Assembly (NCBI RefSeq): GCF_038396785.1
Contig: NZ_CP151087.1
Location: 5,332,001-5,396,000 of the forward strand
Length of the DNA: 64,000 nt
DNA from: Sphingobacterium thalpophilum
GTDB lineage: Bacteria; Bacteroidota; Bacteroidia; Sphingobacteriales; Sphingobacteriaceae
Reading direction: 5' to 3'
Made by a program: the position numbers and the translations under genes
The notes under the pieces: generated by a model
What the model was told of the DNA's origin: nothing
Database searches by the model: none
Seen by the model: only the letters and a program-made list of their open reading frames with translations
Part shown: piece by piece, positions 35,830-45,124 of the stretch
Numbering within the stretch: the first letter of the stretch is position 1
Layout of the letters: every line of letters starts with the position of its first letter

Positions 35830-37422
35830 GTGAAAAAATATCTATTTCTTGCAGGTATTCAGGTAATGTCAGCGTTAGGGCTATCGGCTCAAACGACAAG
35901 TTCAAATGTACCATTACAGCTATTGGGTACCCGGAGTTGGATCCGTGTAGACATGAAGGATAATCAACCGAGCATATCCGGAGCGAAAGTCTTTTGGGCA
36001 AAAACGAATAAGAAACCGCAGACAGCCAATGCGATATTGGCAGAAGGTGCCAAACGTTATTATATTCAGCAGGTAGAGCCTGAAACGACCTATTATATCT
36101 GGGTAGAATCTGCTACAGGAAAATCCTTGGCAAATGGAAAAGTGTATACGAGCAAGAGATGGCAGCTGGATAATACTGAACTCGATGAAGAGCGAAAGAA
36201 TCCAAGTTCAAGAGCAGTTCCTGTTGGTATGGAAGTCTATTGGCAGGATGAATTTAACGATCAATTACTTAATCGGAATAAATGGACGACCAACTATTTT
36301 TCATCCTTGAACTATCTGAATGCAAAATCCAAGGATGAAATGTTGCATGATCGTTTGCCACAACCCGCTTATACTTTAAATGGATCAGCGATCAATCTGT
36401 ATGTCAACGATACTATTCCCAAACGGATTTTTACAGCGGGTGGCAACCAGAAGATTTCATCCATCCAAACCTACGATTGGAAGTCCAATGAAAATTTACT
36501 GGACAACAGCAAAGGTGGGTACTTTGAAGTTAAGGTAAGACGTAACAGACAGGGGAGTCCCAAGGGAACAAATACAGCTTTTTGGTTTGATTCACCTGGA
36601 CCAGATATTCGTTATTATCTTCAAGAAGGATCCGAAGTCGACGGAATTAAAGGCATTCGCCCCAAGGGACAGCTTTTTGAAATCGACGTTTTCGAATATA
36701 TTACGGCTCAATTTGTGATACATGGACATGTTGATCAAAAAGGGGTATTTCAACGTAACCTTGCTACACATATTGCAGAGGGGTATGAACATGTCGGACA
36801 ATGGGTAACACATGGGGTATTGTGGACACCCACAAGTATTAAACATTATATCAATGGAGATCTGATCAAAGAATATACGAATAAAAATCAGATTTATTCA
36901 CCCAACCACTTTTTGAACGTATTTCTTGGAGCCTATGGATCTGAAGGCGGAGTCAATATGGAGGTCGATTATATTCGGGCGTATAACTGGCCTTTAAAAG
37001 ATGGTAATGAATTGCCTAATCCAGATTTTGAGGGTAAATCTGGCCTTGCACCTTGGGAAGGAGCAGCCGTCATCGAAGAAGGGCGCGGAGAAAAGGGGAG
37101 TAAAGCGGTGGTACTTGCGCCGGGTCAAAAAATAGAGCAATATGTTTATTTGGATCCCCAACAAGACTTCAAACTTATCTATTGGAGTAAAGGAGACAAG
37201 GTCCAGGTGGAAGTCGATGATGTCGCTGCCGTAACAGGAAAGTTGTCGAATTTAAAGACGTTAATACCTGATTTAGGAAAAAAGGGTGGAAAACAAGAGG
37301 TTGATTTTGCTACTGGCAAGGAGATTAATCCGAATAAAAAAAATGTTCGGATCGGATTTACCAATGTAGGAACGGGAAACGCATCTTTGGATAATATCAC
37401 GTTGAAGAAAAGGAAATTATAA
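35830..37422 (+). CDS. GH16-family secreted glucanase/galactanase-like enzyme
   Basis: 530 residues. The start is a GTG at 35830, chosen because it is followed at once by K-K and a signal peptide ending L-S-A-Q; there is no ATG at this position. A beta-rich N-terminal region (about 25-125, fibronectin-like) precedes the GH16 jelly roll (about 135-390). The active-site motif is E-I-D-V-F-E with Glu284 as nucleophile, Asp286 and Glu289 as acid/base; this is the E-x-D-x-x-E variant. A C-terminal carbohydrate-binding-like beta sandwich follows (about 400-530). GH16 enzymes cleave beta-1,3 or 1,4 bonds in laminarin, lichenan, agarose, carrageenan or porphyran; the substrate is not readable here. 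Not linked to a sus pair. Confidence 0.88.
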   Translation: MKKYLFLAGIQVMSALGLSAQTTSSNVPLQLLGTRSWIRVDMKDNQPSISGAKVFWAKTNKKPQTANAILAEGAKRYYIQQVEPETTYYIWVESATGKSLANGKVYTSKRWQLDNTELDEERKNPSSRAVPVGMEVYWQDEFNDQLLNRNKWTTNYFSSLNYLNAKSKDEMLHDRLPQPAYTLNGSAINLYVNDTIPKRIFTAGGNQKISSIQTYDWKSNENLLDNSKGGYFEVKVRRNRQGSPKGTNTAFWFDSPGPDIRYYLQEGSEVDGIKGIRPKGQLFEIDVFEYITAQFVIHGHVDQKGVFQRNLATHIAEGYEHVGQWVTHGVLWTPTSIKHYINGDLIKEYTNKNQIYSPNHFLNVFLGAYGSEGGVNMEVDYIRAYNWPLKDGNELPNPDFEGKSGLAPWEGAAVIEEGRGEKGSKAVVLAPGQKIEQYVYLDPQQDFKLIYWSKGDKVQVEVDDVAAVTGKLSNLKTLIPDLGKKGGKQEVDFATGKEINPNKKNVRIGFTNVGTGNASLDNITLKKRKL

Positions 37423-37443
37423 TTCTGTTTTTTTAATAAATAT

Positions 37444-37475
37444 TGGCTCCATGTATATCACGTAGGAGCCATTTT
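37444..37475. terminator. Terminator between convergent GH16 and AraC genes
   Basis: Arms TGGCTCC (37444-37450) and GGAGCCA (37464-37470) followed by T5. Confidence 0.7.
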
Positions 37476-38326
37476 TATGTTTTTTTATTTGCTAAATGTT
37501 TCTTTTGATATGCTGAAGGTGACATATTTGTCTGTTTTTTGAAGAAATGAGAGAAGGTAGCGGAGTCCTGAAAACCCAATTCAATCAGTGTAGTCTTGAT
37601 TGGATTGGCCCCCAAACTCAGCAGGTGCATAGCTTCCTTTAACAAACGATTATGAATCAGTTTGAGGGGGCTAGTCTCCATGTATTGCTGTGTTTGCATC
37701 CAAAGACTTGTTGCAGTTATATTCAATAAATTTGCGTAATAAGCGACATGGTGTTCTTGTTTGTAATGAAGTTCTATTAATTCAAGAAAGCGATTCAGGC
37801 TGGCTGGATAAGTGTATGGTGCTAAATTATCGATGTGTTTGGTTAAGGAGCCGTTAATCTCTAGTAAGCTTGTTTCCAAACGTGATAAAATGAGTGATAA
37901 TGTTGGCTGATAGCGATAGAGTTCATTACGGATCTTATCGAATTCATAGCGGAGCGTTTCAAATTTATATGGCGTGACCTGAAGTATCGGATAATCTTTA
38001 AGGAGTTTTATGTTGATTGAAAGCGTATGACATAATTTTTCAAAATTTTGCCAGGGAATTCTAAAATGATAAACAGCGGTTTCTTTGAAAAAATAGAAAG
38101 AACTTGACTGACCGGGGAACATTAGATGAATTTGATAACCCATCATATTATGTTGCTCCTGATCAATCTGACGCGTACCGCCTTTCGAATGTATCAAGAT
38201 AAGAGTCACCACCTCTTTGCTTTTGAGCATATGGCAGGTGTGTACCCTGATATTTCGCATTCGATATAAAAAACCGAGATGCTCTACCTCGTCGTCGCAT
38301 GTTGTTATGTTTGCAGCATTAAACAT
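37475..38326 (-). CDS. AraC-family transcriptional regulator
   Basis: 283 residues from ATG 38326; an upstream in-frame GTG at 38359 would add 11 residues. The N-terminal two-thirds form a ligand-binding cupin-like part typical of Bacteroidota AraC proteins (short Q-I-H-L-M-F-P-G stretch). The C-terminal double helix-turn-helix (about 183-280) shows the second-helix signature I-E-L-G-F-Q-D-S-A-T-F-S-H-F-F-K-K and the ending M-S-P-S-A-Y-Q. Convergent with the GH16 gene; upstream on the same strand lies a DoxX-like gene. Target and ligand unknown. Confidence 0.9.
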   Translation of the reverse strand: MFNAANITTCDDEVEHLGFLYRMRNIRVHTCHMLKSKEVVTLILIHSKGGTRQIDQEQHNMMGYQIHLMFPGQSSSFYFFKETAVYHFRIPWQNFEKLCHTLSINIKLLKDYPILQVTPYKFETLRYEFDKIRNELYRYQPTLSLILSRLETSLLEINGSLTKHIDNLAPYTYPASLNRFLELIELHYKQEHHVAYYANLLNITATSLWMQTQQYMETSPLKLIHNRLLKEAMHLLSLGANPIKTTLIELGFQDSATFSHFFKKQTNMSPSAYQKKHLANKKT

Positions 38327-38391
38327 GGTTATTCTGGTCTGGGGAGCTGTTAAATACACGATTTGTTTTATTAAGTTTTTACGATTATTAT

Positions 38392-39648
38392 TTAGCGGTT
38401 ATAGGGATATTCCTGTACCCAATGAAACTTGCGCTGTATTAATTCGAAGGCTTGCACGTCTTGTTTAATAAGTTTAATGTGCGCTATATGGTCATCAAAG
38501 GTTTTTGTCAAAAGAATGTTTCCGTCAGGGTTGATCTGATAATCAAATTGATAATTGTTAAGGGTAATTTTCTTCCCGGCTGCATCGATAACAACGCTCT
38601 CCATTTCTGGGGTATAGTCTGTGTTGCGTATTAAGACCTTGTTGTTATCAATTTCGAAAACAATAAGTCGCCAATCTTCGGGGATTGATTTGCGTTGTGT
38701 TCCCGCTTGTTCAATTCGGTAGATTCCATATAGTGGTGACTTCGTTAGGTACTCAGCTATCATTTTTTTTGTACTTAATATGCCCATGCCCTGTTGCACC
38801 ATAAAGAGAAGTAACACGGCCAATTTGGCGATAAACAAGCTTTTTCTTTTCCAGCTTTTGTTGAATAGGGGTTGTTGGATAGGGAGTAACTGTACAGGTT
38901 TTCCTGAAATAAAAATTGTGAACAATGCTTTTAGGTAGGGAAGCAGTAGAAATATGGAAAATAGCAGGAGTGCTGTGGAGACCATTTTAACAGGAACATC
39001 ATAAAAATAATTAACGGCCATAATATTAATACTTGTCGCAACTGTAATTAGTGCACCAGCAACCACCGTTTTTCTGAAAAGCAATAAGCCGGATAATATT
39101 TCTACTGAACCAATAAGTATATTGTAGCCTTGAGAGTAACCGATATAGGTCCATGCGAGGCCCATGGGGGAATACTCGCCCAATGGCTGCAGAAGTTGTG
39201 TTAACCTCGGCGGTTGCATTTGCATATAGAAGACTTTGTACAGTCCATAGTTAATAAGCATAAAAGCAACATAATAGCGAATTGCTGTGGTTAACCAATA
39301 GAAAAGGATTGTGTAGCTGGCTCTTCTTCGATCCAATATGGACCATAAAGCCGCCCCAACGAATGCCAGCAGGAATAGGATCAATAAGGATATCCAGGCA
39401 TAGGAGGTATCTCCACTTCCGTTGATGAAGATGCTGTGGTCGTAAGAATAGCCCAATATATTTTCTGCAAACCAGGGAGTCAACCTTTGCATGAAATGAG
39501 TAAGAGGGATGCTGATATATCCATATAACGGATAAGTACCGTTATTAAAAACAAGAATAAAGGACAAAATGAAAATAAAGGAAAATCGAAAACCTAATTT
39601 TCTAAAGGCAGGCCACCGTTCTGGGGCGTTTTCGTTAAGAATATGCAT
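38392..39648 (-). CDS. DoxX-like multi-pass membrane protein with C-terminal soluble domain
   Basis: 418 residues. About eight membrane helices (20-42, 75-100, 118-142, 165-190, 195-212, 215-240, 275-295) resemble DoxX-family electron-transfer-associated membrane proteins; Y-G-L-Y-K-V-F is a typical stretch. The last 120 residues (about 300-418) are soluble and beta-rich, with no family recognised. Function unknown. 65 bases upstream (in its transcription direction) of the AraC-type gene. Confidence 0.65.
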   Translation of the reverse strand: MHILNENAPERWPAFRKLGFRFSFIFILSFILVFNNGTYPLYGYISIPLTHFMQRLTPWFAENILGYSYDHSIFINGSGDTSYAWISLLILFLLAFVGAALWSILDRRRASYTILFYWLTTAIRYYVAFMLINYGLYKVFYMQMQPPRLTQLLQPLGEYSPMGLAWTYIGYSQGYNILIGSVEILSGLLLFRKTVVAGALITVATSINIMAVNYFYDVPVKMVSTALLLFSIFLLLPYLKALFTIFISGKPVQLLPIQQPLFNKSWKRKSLFIAKLAVLLLFMVQQGMGILSTKKMIAEYLTKSPLYGIYRIEQAGTQRKSIPEDWRLIVFEIDNNKVLIRNTDYTPEMESVVIDAAGKKITLNNYQFDYQINPDGNILLTKTFDDHIAHIKLIKQDVQAFELIQRKFHWVQEYPYNR

Positions 39649-39792
39649 AATTAAAGTTTACTGTATTTAAGTTAATATTTTTTGGTAAAATAGATCGTAT
39701 GTTTATTGAAATAAATAATCGATTAAATAGTAAATAATCATTACGATGTATTTGAACAGAAGTTTTTATCTTGCTCTTAAAAAATAAGAATC

Positions 39793-40359
39793 ATGGACAA
39801 GATCAAAGAATATTTTGAATCGCTCGTTGTCATGAATGATACGGACTGGGAAGTATTTTCCGCTAAGCTTGTTAAGATGGAGTTTCCAAAAAAATCACTG
39901 ATTTTGGAAATCGGAAAAACTGAACAGTATTTATCTTTTATTGAAAAAGGAATTGTACGTTTCAATATCCCAAAACTGGACTATGATTTTACTTTTGGAT
40001 TTGCTTTCGAAAACTCTTTTGTAAGTGGGTACGATTCCTTCTTGACGCAGCAGCCTTCATCGTATCATCTCGAGGCAATAACAGATTGTATTTTATGGCG
40101 GATATCGTTTGAGGATCTCCATGCGGTATATCAAACAACAACGGTTGGGAACCTAATTGGTCGGAAAGCGGTTGAGGACATTTTTCTAAAAAAAATGAAA
40201 CGGGAACTGACGCTACTTGAAGATTCGGCAAAAACCAGGTATATCAATTTGGTGCGTGAGCAACCCGAACTGATTCGCAACATTCCCTTAAAATATCTGG
40301 CTTCTTATATTGGTATTAGACCGCAATCGTTAAGCCGGATCAGGAAAGAAATTTATTAA
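39793..40359 (+). CDS. Crp/Fnr-family transcriptional regulator
   Basis: 188 residues with cyclic-nucleotide-binding-like barrel (about 15-110) and short winged helix. The recognition helix reads I-R-P-Q-S-L-S-R, which lacks the R-E of CRP; so it should recognise a different site from the regulator at 17699. The last residues R-K-E-I are typical of the many short Bacteroidota members. It is followed 52 bases later by a small DoxX-like gene, a frequent partner. Effector unknown. Confidence 0.92.
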   Translation: MDKIKEYFESLVVMNDTDWEVFSAKLVKMEFPKKSLILEIGKTEQYLSFIEKGIVRFNIPKLDYDFTFGFAFENSFVSGYDSFLTQQPSSYHLEAITDCILWRISFEDLHAVYQTTTVGNLIGRKAVEDIFLKKMKRELTLLEDSAKTRYINLVREQPELIRNIPLKYLASYIGIRPQSLSRIRKEIY

Positions 40360-40411
40360 CAAATGTTCATTGATAACAAAAGGAAGGGCACCTATTTTTG
40401 TTATAAAAAAG

Positions 40412-40861
40412 ATGAAACCATTTTTTGTTTTAATTGTCGTTTGCATTATTTCCAATCTCATCCTATTGCTGTTGAAGGGGGAGATGGATATTCTATTAGC
40501 GGGTAAAGTTGGATTGGCGGTGATGCTGTTGTTCACTGCATTGGGACACCTACTTTATACCAAAGGAATGATGTTGATGCTGCCCGACTTTGTTCCATGT
40601 AAAAAAGAAATGATCTATGGAACCGGTTTAATGGAATTCATGGCTGCAATTGGGCTATTTGTCCCGCAGGTGAGCCGCATAACGGGAATCCTTTTAATTG
40701 TCTTCTTTCTACTGGTATTACCTACAAATATTCGGGCAAACTTAAGGCGTATCAATTACGAGACGGCTACTTTTGATGGCGCCGGTCCAAACTATTTGTG
40801 GTTTCGTATTCCGTTTCAAATCTTGCTAATCGCCTGGACCTATTATTTTGTGGTTCGTTAA
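40412..40861 (+). CDS. Small DoxX-like membrane protein
   Basis: 149 residues from ATG 40412 (an in-frame TTG at 40370 would add 14 polar residues before the first helix and is less likely). Four membrane helices (about 4-20, 32-50, 70-92, 95-112) plus a C-terminal one. The layout fits DoxX/SURF4-type proteins; a Leu-rich G-L-M-E-F-M-A-A-I-G-L stretch is typical. Likely co-transcribed with, and regulated by, the Crp-type protein upstream. Confidence 0.75.
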   Translation: MKPFFVLIVVCIISNLILLLLKGEMDILLAGKVGLAVMLLFTALGHLLYTKGMMLMLPDFVPCKKEMIYGTGLMEFMAAIGLFVPQVSRITGILLIVFFLLVLPTNIRANLRRINYETATFDGAGPNYLWFRIPFQILLIAWTYYFVVR

Positions 40862-40903
40862 AGTAGTTTTCTTAACCAAAGCATAGCAATAAATTAACAT
40901 AGT

Positions 40904-40938
40904 GTTGTTTAGTTTTATTTAACATTTTTTTATTTTTG
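40904..40938 (+). promoter_or_regulatory. Candidate promoter of the phosphonatase-like gene
   Basis: GTTG (40904-40907) and perfect -7 TATTTTTG (40931-40938), spaced 23 bases, ending 22 bases before the ATG at 40961. Confidence 0.4.
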
Positions 40939-40960
40939 CTAAACTTTTAGATTGAATAAA

Positions 40961-41671
40961 ATGAAAGAAGCCATCAAGATGGTCGTATTTGATATGGCAG
41001 GTACGACAGTGAACGAAAATAATATTGTTTATAAGACGCTTAGAAATGCAATAAATACGGTAGGGGGATACGAACTGACATTAACAGAGGTATTGGCCCA
41101 TGCTGCAGGTAAGGAGAAGCTACAGGCAATTAAGACTGTACTCAAAAATAGTTTGGATGTTGATGATGATGAATTGGCTCAACGGATGTTTACTTTGTTT
41201 TTGAAAGACTTGGAACACGCTTATGAAGTCGAGGAAATTTACCCTAATGCGAATGCGGAAGAACTATTTGCAATCTTGAAAGAGCGGGATATCTTGCGTG
41301 TGATCAATACGGGCTATGATCGTAAGACAGCCGAGTCACTTTTGGAGAAGCTTAATTGGAAAGTTGGCAAAGATGTAGATGCGTTAATTACTGCTTCTGA
41401 TGTACCTCGAAACAGACCTTATCCAGATATGATTGATATGGCCATGCAAAAATTTGAAATTACCGATTCGAGTGTGGTGATGAAAATTGGAGATTCCATC
41501 ATCGATATACAGGAGGGGCAACAAGCGGGTTGTGCTTTGAGTATTGGTATAACAACAGGTGCACATGATGCGGCTCAACTTAGATCGGCAAATCCAGATT
41601 ATGTGATTGATGATCTACTGGAGATTGTTGAAATACTTGAAAAGAAGAATATATCCAATACAGTCGTCTAG
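40961..41671 (+). CDS. Phosphonatase-like HAD hydrolase
   Basis: 236 residues from ATG 40961 (an upstream TTG at 40952 is unlikely). HAD motif I is V-F-D-M-A-G-T-T-V (about residues 9-17), motif II is the T-G-Y-D stretch, and motif IV is G-D-S-I-I-D. The helical cap holds H-A-A-G-K-E-K, where phosphonoacetaldehyde hydrolase has its Schiff-base lysine environment. It matches the PhnX-like HAD group rather than true PhnX, which has extra cap motifs. No other phosphonate genes are nearby, so a general phosphatase role is as likely. Confidence 0.85.
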   Translation: MKEAIKMVVFDMAGTTVNENNIVYKTLRNAINTVGGYELTLTEVLAHAAGKEKLQAIKTVLKNSLDVDDDELAQRMFTLFLKDLEHAYEVEEIYPNANAEELFAILKERDILRVINTGYDRKTAESLLEKLNWKVGKDVDALITASDVPRNRPYPDMIDMAMQKFEITDSSVVMKIGDSIIDIQEGQQAGCALSIGITTGAHDAAQLRSANPDYVIDDLLEIVEILEKKNISNTVV

Positions 41672-41691
41672 TCTTTGACGCAGTTTAATAA

Positions 41692-41727
41692 AAAAGCGGG
41701 TATTTCCTACAAGAAATACCCGCTTTT
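41692..41727. terminator. Bidirectional terminator between convergent genes
   Basis: 15-base perfect arms (41692-41706, 41713-41727) with six-base loop and A/T flanks. Confidence 0.9.
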
Positions 41728-41748
41728 GATTGTGATATGATCCACATG

Positions 41749-44280
41749 TTATTGCATTTGTATGCCTTCCATTGAATTCTGGTTTTTGTTTTTCTTAAAC
41801 ATATTCATATCTATTTTTCCAAAACGGTAGGAAAGATTCAATTTGATCAACTGTGGATTAGAAAGTCGATAATAGGTTTGAGAGAACCCTTCACCCGATG
41901 AAACAATGGTATTGCCACGTGTTCTGAAGATATCGTTGATGGCCAATGTTGCTGAGGCAGCCTGATTTTTCAAGAAGCTTTTCTTGATGGCAAAGTCGAT
42001 ACCATAGAATGGTTTGATATAGCCTTGTGAAGAGCTTTGCGCCTGGTTCATTGGTGGACCGAATGTTTGACCCTGTGTCACTGGCATATTTGTTTTGCCT
42101 TGATATTCAAAGGCTAGCTGTAGATTCCAGTTTTTCTGTAGGTTGAATGTATTGTTCAATTTTACAAATACTGTCCACATACCTTCCGAAGGCGTTTTCT
42201 CATCCACCTCAATTTTGGAATTATAGAAGTTAAGGTCTGCAGTCAGATCCCACCATTTTTTGAGATTATTGGTATAAGTAAATTCTGCCCCATAATTCTT
42301 GCTGGAATTGGCATTGATATAGGTATTAATGAAATCCATTTTGTTCGTTACCGGATTGAGTTCCTGTGTCAGGTAACGTGTAATTAGATTGTTTGTGCGT
42401 TTATAGTATACTGTTGCCAAAAATGTACCTTTTCCATGTGTACGGCTGTAGGAAAGTTCGCCGGATGTTGTGAATTCAGGAACAAGGTCAGGGTTACCGC
42501 GTGTAATATTCAAGCTATCCGTGTAATCAACAAATGGGATGAGCTGAAAGAAGTTCGGACGGTTGACACGACGGGTTACGCTCATCTGTATTTGGTCTTT
42601 TTCGGTTAGCTTTTTGCTCAAGAACAAAGAAGGAAATAAGCTCAGGGGATACTTGTTGTGGAACTTTTCGTTTGTATTCAAAAGTTCACCGTCGTAAGTT
42701 GAGCTTTCCGCGCGCAGCCCAACTTTATAGGATACCCAGTCTTTGAGGTTTCCTCCAAGTGAGGCATAGGCTGCATAGACGCTGTTTTTATTGTTATAGT
42801 TGGCTGATGCTGCGGTGATATTCTCAAAATCATCTTTGTCCACTGCTTTTAAGGAATTATTATTGAGATTTTTGAGTTTATTGATCTGTGCACGCACACC
42901 AGTTTCGAGTTTCATGCCATTTTTGAATGGTTTGACATAATCTGCCTGCACAGTCATGAACTTATTATCACCGGAACCGATGTTTTTTTGGATCTGAGTT
43001 CCGCTGATTTCGCTGCTTGCATTGCGGTAATTGGTGGTGTATAAACCATTGGATGTGTTGCTGCCGCCAAAATAATTGAAATCGACAGATAATTCTTCGC
43101 CTTCAGTTTTGAATTTTTGAACAAGACCTGCCTGCAACCCCCGTGGTTTAAAGCTTCTCTCAGACTCGGAAATCCGATCGCTGCGTGATTCGATGTTGCC
43201 GGAGTTGGTTAAGATCGACGAGTTCTCATTCGGCTTAAATTTACCCTGAACCAATACGCCGGCTACAGATAGCGTTGTTTTGGGACTTAAGTCGTAATCT
43301 ACGCCGAGTCGGCCAAAGGTAATCATACCTTTTGTTTTGCCTTCAATATCTTGATCTACTGTTGATTCTATGCCATTAATTGTACTGGTACGGTGGCTGT
43401 CGCCCTCGGTGTTGGTCCGCATGCGCATATTCATTCCCGTCAGTGAGATGTTGAATTTATTTTGACGCAGATTTAAACTACCCATAAAGTTGGTTCCACC
43501 AAAGCGGTCTCCACCTAAGGTGACCATACCATTGTATCCAGCTTTCTTATTTTTCTTCAGAATAATGTTGAGGATACCGGCCATACTTCCGGAAGCGTCG
43601 TATTTGGCAGATGGATTTGTGATAATTTCGATTTTATCGATCACATCGGCAGGAATCTGATCGGGAGTGAGTGTGGTTGGTTTTCCATCGACAAAAATTG
43701 TAGGGGCTGCGTTTCTCAGTTTTACGTTTCCGTCGATATCTACTTGTACAGAAGGCATATTGCGGAGCACATCGATCGCTGTACCGCCAGCTGCAACGAT
43801 ATTTTTCTCTACGTTGAAGACTTTTTTATCGATGTCCATTTCGAGTAGTGCCTTGCGGCCAGTCACGGTAACTTCATCGAGTTTACGGTTGTCATCGTCC
43901 AATTTGATCGCACCTAGATCTTTGTTTGTTGTTTTGCTATCGCTATAGTCTACAGCAAGATCTATCGGCACATAGCCTACAGAACTAATTTTTAGTTTCC
44001 ATTTTTCTTTTGGTGAAATGGCTGCGAAATTGAATTTTCCATTTTCTGAAGAGCTGGTACTTTTTACGAGAATTTCCCTTTCTTTCCCTGTAGCTTGATC
44101 CTTGATAACCTTCAATAAATTCACGGAAGCTTGTGAGATAGGTTTCCCGTTGCTGTCCACAATTTGGCCCGAGAGCTGACCTTCGGACATGGCGAAAGCA
44201 GGACGACCACCTGCAGGGGCTTGAGCGTGTACGGAAGCAACCGCAGTTGCCATTAGCGCTATTGCTATAAATCTTTTCAT
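41749..44280 (-). CDS. TonB-dependent receptor-like outer-membrane beta-barrel protein
   Basis: 843 residues; signal peptide ending V-H-A-Q. A carboxypeptidase-regulatory-like domain (about 32-120) precedes a plug-like region (about 145-235, with P-S-V-Q-V-D-x-D-G-N-V) and a barrel that fits the outer-membrane beta-barrel family (OMP_b-brl_3) common in Bacteroidota. The end lacks the canonical terminal Phe and finishes with Met-Gln-Met-Gln after a Lys/Asn-rich tail, so the last barrel strand is probably Y-R-F-G-K-I-D-M. No SusD partner is next to it, so it may take up metals, peptides or be a non-sus transporter. It lies directly downstream of LytTR and LytS-type genes with a possible LytTR site in front. 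Confidence 0.88.
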   Translation of the reverse strand: MKRFIAIALMATAVASVHAQAPAGGRPAFAMSEGQLSGQIVDSNGKPISQASVNLLKVIKDQATGKEREILVKSTSSSENGKFNFAAISPKEKWKLKISSVGYVPIDLAVDYSDSKTTNKDLGAIKLDDDNRKLDEVTVTGRKALLEMDIDKKVFNVEKNIVAAGGTAIDVLRNMPSVQVDIDGNVKLRNAAPTIFVDGKPTTLTPDQIPADVIDKIEIITNPSAKYDASGSMAGILNIILKKNKKAGYNGMVTLGGDRFGGTNFMGSLNLRQNKFNISLTGMNMRMRTNTEGDSHRTSTINGIESTVDQDIEGKTKGMITFGRLGVDYDLSPKTTLSVAGVLVQGKFKPNENSSILTNSGNIESRSDRISESERSFKPRGLQAGLVQKFKTEGEELSVDFNYFGGSNTSNGLYTTNYRNASSEISGTQIQKNIGSGDNKFMTVQADYVKPFKNGMKLETGVRAQINKLKNLNNNSLKAVDKDDFENITAASANYNNKNSVYAAYASLGGNLKDWVSYKVGLRAESSTYDGELLNTNEKFHNKYPLSLFPSLFLSKKLTEKDQIQMSVTRRVNRPNFFQLIPFVDYTDSLNITRGNPDLVPEFTTSGELSYSRTHGKGTFLATVYYKRTNNLITRYLTQELNPVTNKMDFINTYINANSSKNYGAEFTYTNNLKKWWDLTADLNFYNSKIEVDEKTPSEGMWTVFVKLNNTFNLQKNWNLQLAFEYQGKTNMPVTQGQTFGPPMNQAQSSSQGYIKPFYGIDFAIKKSFLKNQAASATLAINDIFRTRGNTIVSSGEGFSQTYYRLSNPQLIKLNLSYRFGKIDMNMFKKNKNQNSMEGIQMQ

Positions 44281-44364
44281 TTTTTCTTTGCTATTCTACC
44301 GGCTACGCGGATTAGGCTGTTCGATAGTACACAAATTTGAAAAGGATTTTTTAGCTATGCAATC

Positions 44365-44396
44365 ATCTGTAGACCGAAGCGGCCAATGTGTAGACG
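44365..44396. promoter_or_regulatory. Candidate LytTR-binding direct repeats before the TonB receptor gene
   Basis: Two copies AT(C/G)TGTAGAC at 44365-44374 and 44386-44395, period exactly 21 bp, 85-116 bases before the receptor start. LytTR regulators typically bind two nine-base direct repeats with 12-13 bp spacing. The adjacent gene encodes a LytTR regulator. Confidence 0.5.
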
Positions 44397-44434
44397 AACG
44401 GATAATTGCATCGATTCAATTTGTGGCGGTAGCA

Positions 44435-45124
44435 TTAGATAAACTGTTCGATATTTTTAATATATTTTTTACCGATAGGAAGGGCGGTTTCAGGTAGGGT
44501 GAGTTTGCTTTGGGCGACCTGCTCAATACGATTTTTATTGACAATAAAGGAATTATGTATGCGTAGGAAGTCTATTGTAGGTAATATTTTTTCCATTCCA
44601 CGGAGGTTGCTGCGCGTAAGAAGGGGCGATTCACGGTCCACCAGGTATATTTTTACATAGTCTTTCAAGCCTTCGATGTAGCTGATTTCATGGAGAAAAA
44701 TTTTCGTCTTTTTATATTCTACATTGACGATAATATGATCCTGTTCGGGGAGCTGTTTTGCACGGAGCAGCATACCCTCTTCTACTTTTCGGACAGCCGC
44801 TGCGAGTCGTTCTTTTGAAATCGGCTTAAGCAGATAATCAATGGCATTTAGCTCGAAACCTTCAACAGCATATTGATGATAGGCCGTGGTGAAGATAACC
44901 AAGGGGCGGGGGGCGAGTTCGCGAATAAACTGCGTACCCAATTGATCGGGCATTTCAATATCCAGAAAAATCAGATCGATAGCGTGATTTTTTAAATATT
45001 CTTCCGCTTCGGCCGTCGCATTAAATTTATGGACGACTTCGATTTGCTCAAAATTCAACAAGTCGTCTTCTAAAATATTGAGCGCGAAGGGTTCATCATC
45101 TACGAGTATACATTTAATCTTCAT
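44435..45124 (-). CDS. LytTR-family response regulator
   Basis: 229 residues. Receiver domain (1-120) with acidic pocket D-D (9-10), phospho-acceptor Asp55 in F-L-D-I-E-M-P, and Lys in L-L-K-P-I. LytTR DNA-binding domain (about 135-229) with the family's I-H-N-S-F-I-V-N-K and P-I-G-K-K-Y sequences. Its start overlaps the end of the LytS-type kinase gene by 11 bases, so they are a cognate pair. The likely target is the TonB receptor downstream. Confidence 0.95.
   Translation of the reverse strand: MKIKCILVDDEPFALNILEDDLLNFEQIEVVHKFNATAEAEEYLKNHAIDLIFLDIEMPDQLGTQFIRELAPRPLVIFTTAYHQYAVEGFELNAIDYLLKPISKERLAAAVRKVEEGMLLRAKQLPEQDHIIVNVEYKKTKIFLHEISYIEGLKDYVKIYLVDRESPLLTRSNLRGMEKILPTIDFLRIHNSFIVNKNRIEQVAQSKLTLPETALPIGKKYIKNIEQFI

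Noticed and set aside
40370-40411. Upstream TTG start for the small DoxX-like protein
   Set aside because: Adds a short polar stretch ahead of the first membrane helix; the ATG at 40412 is better placed.
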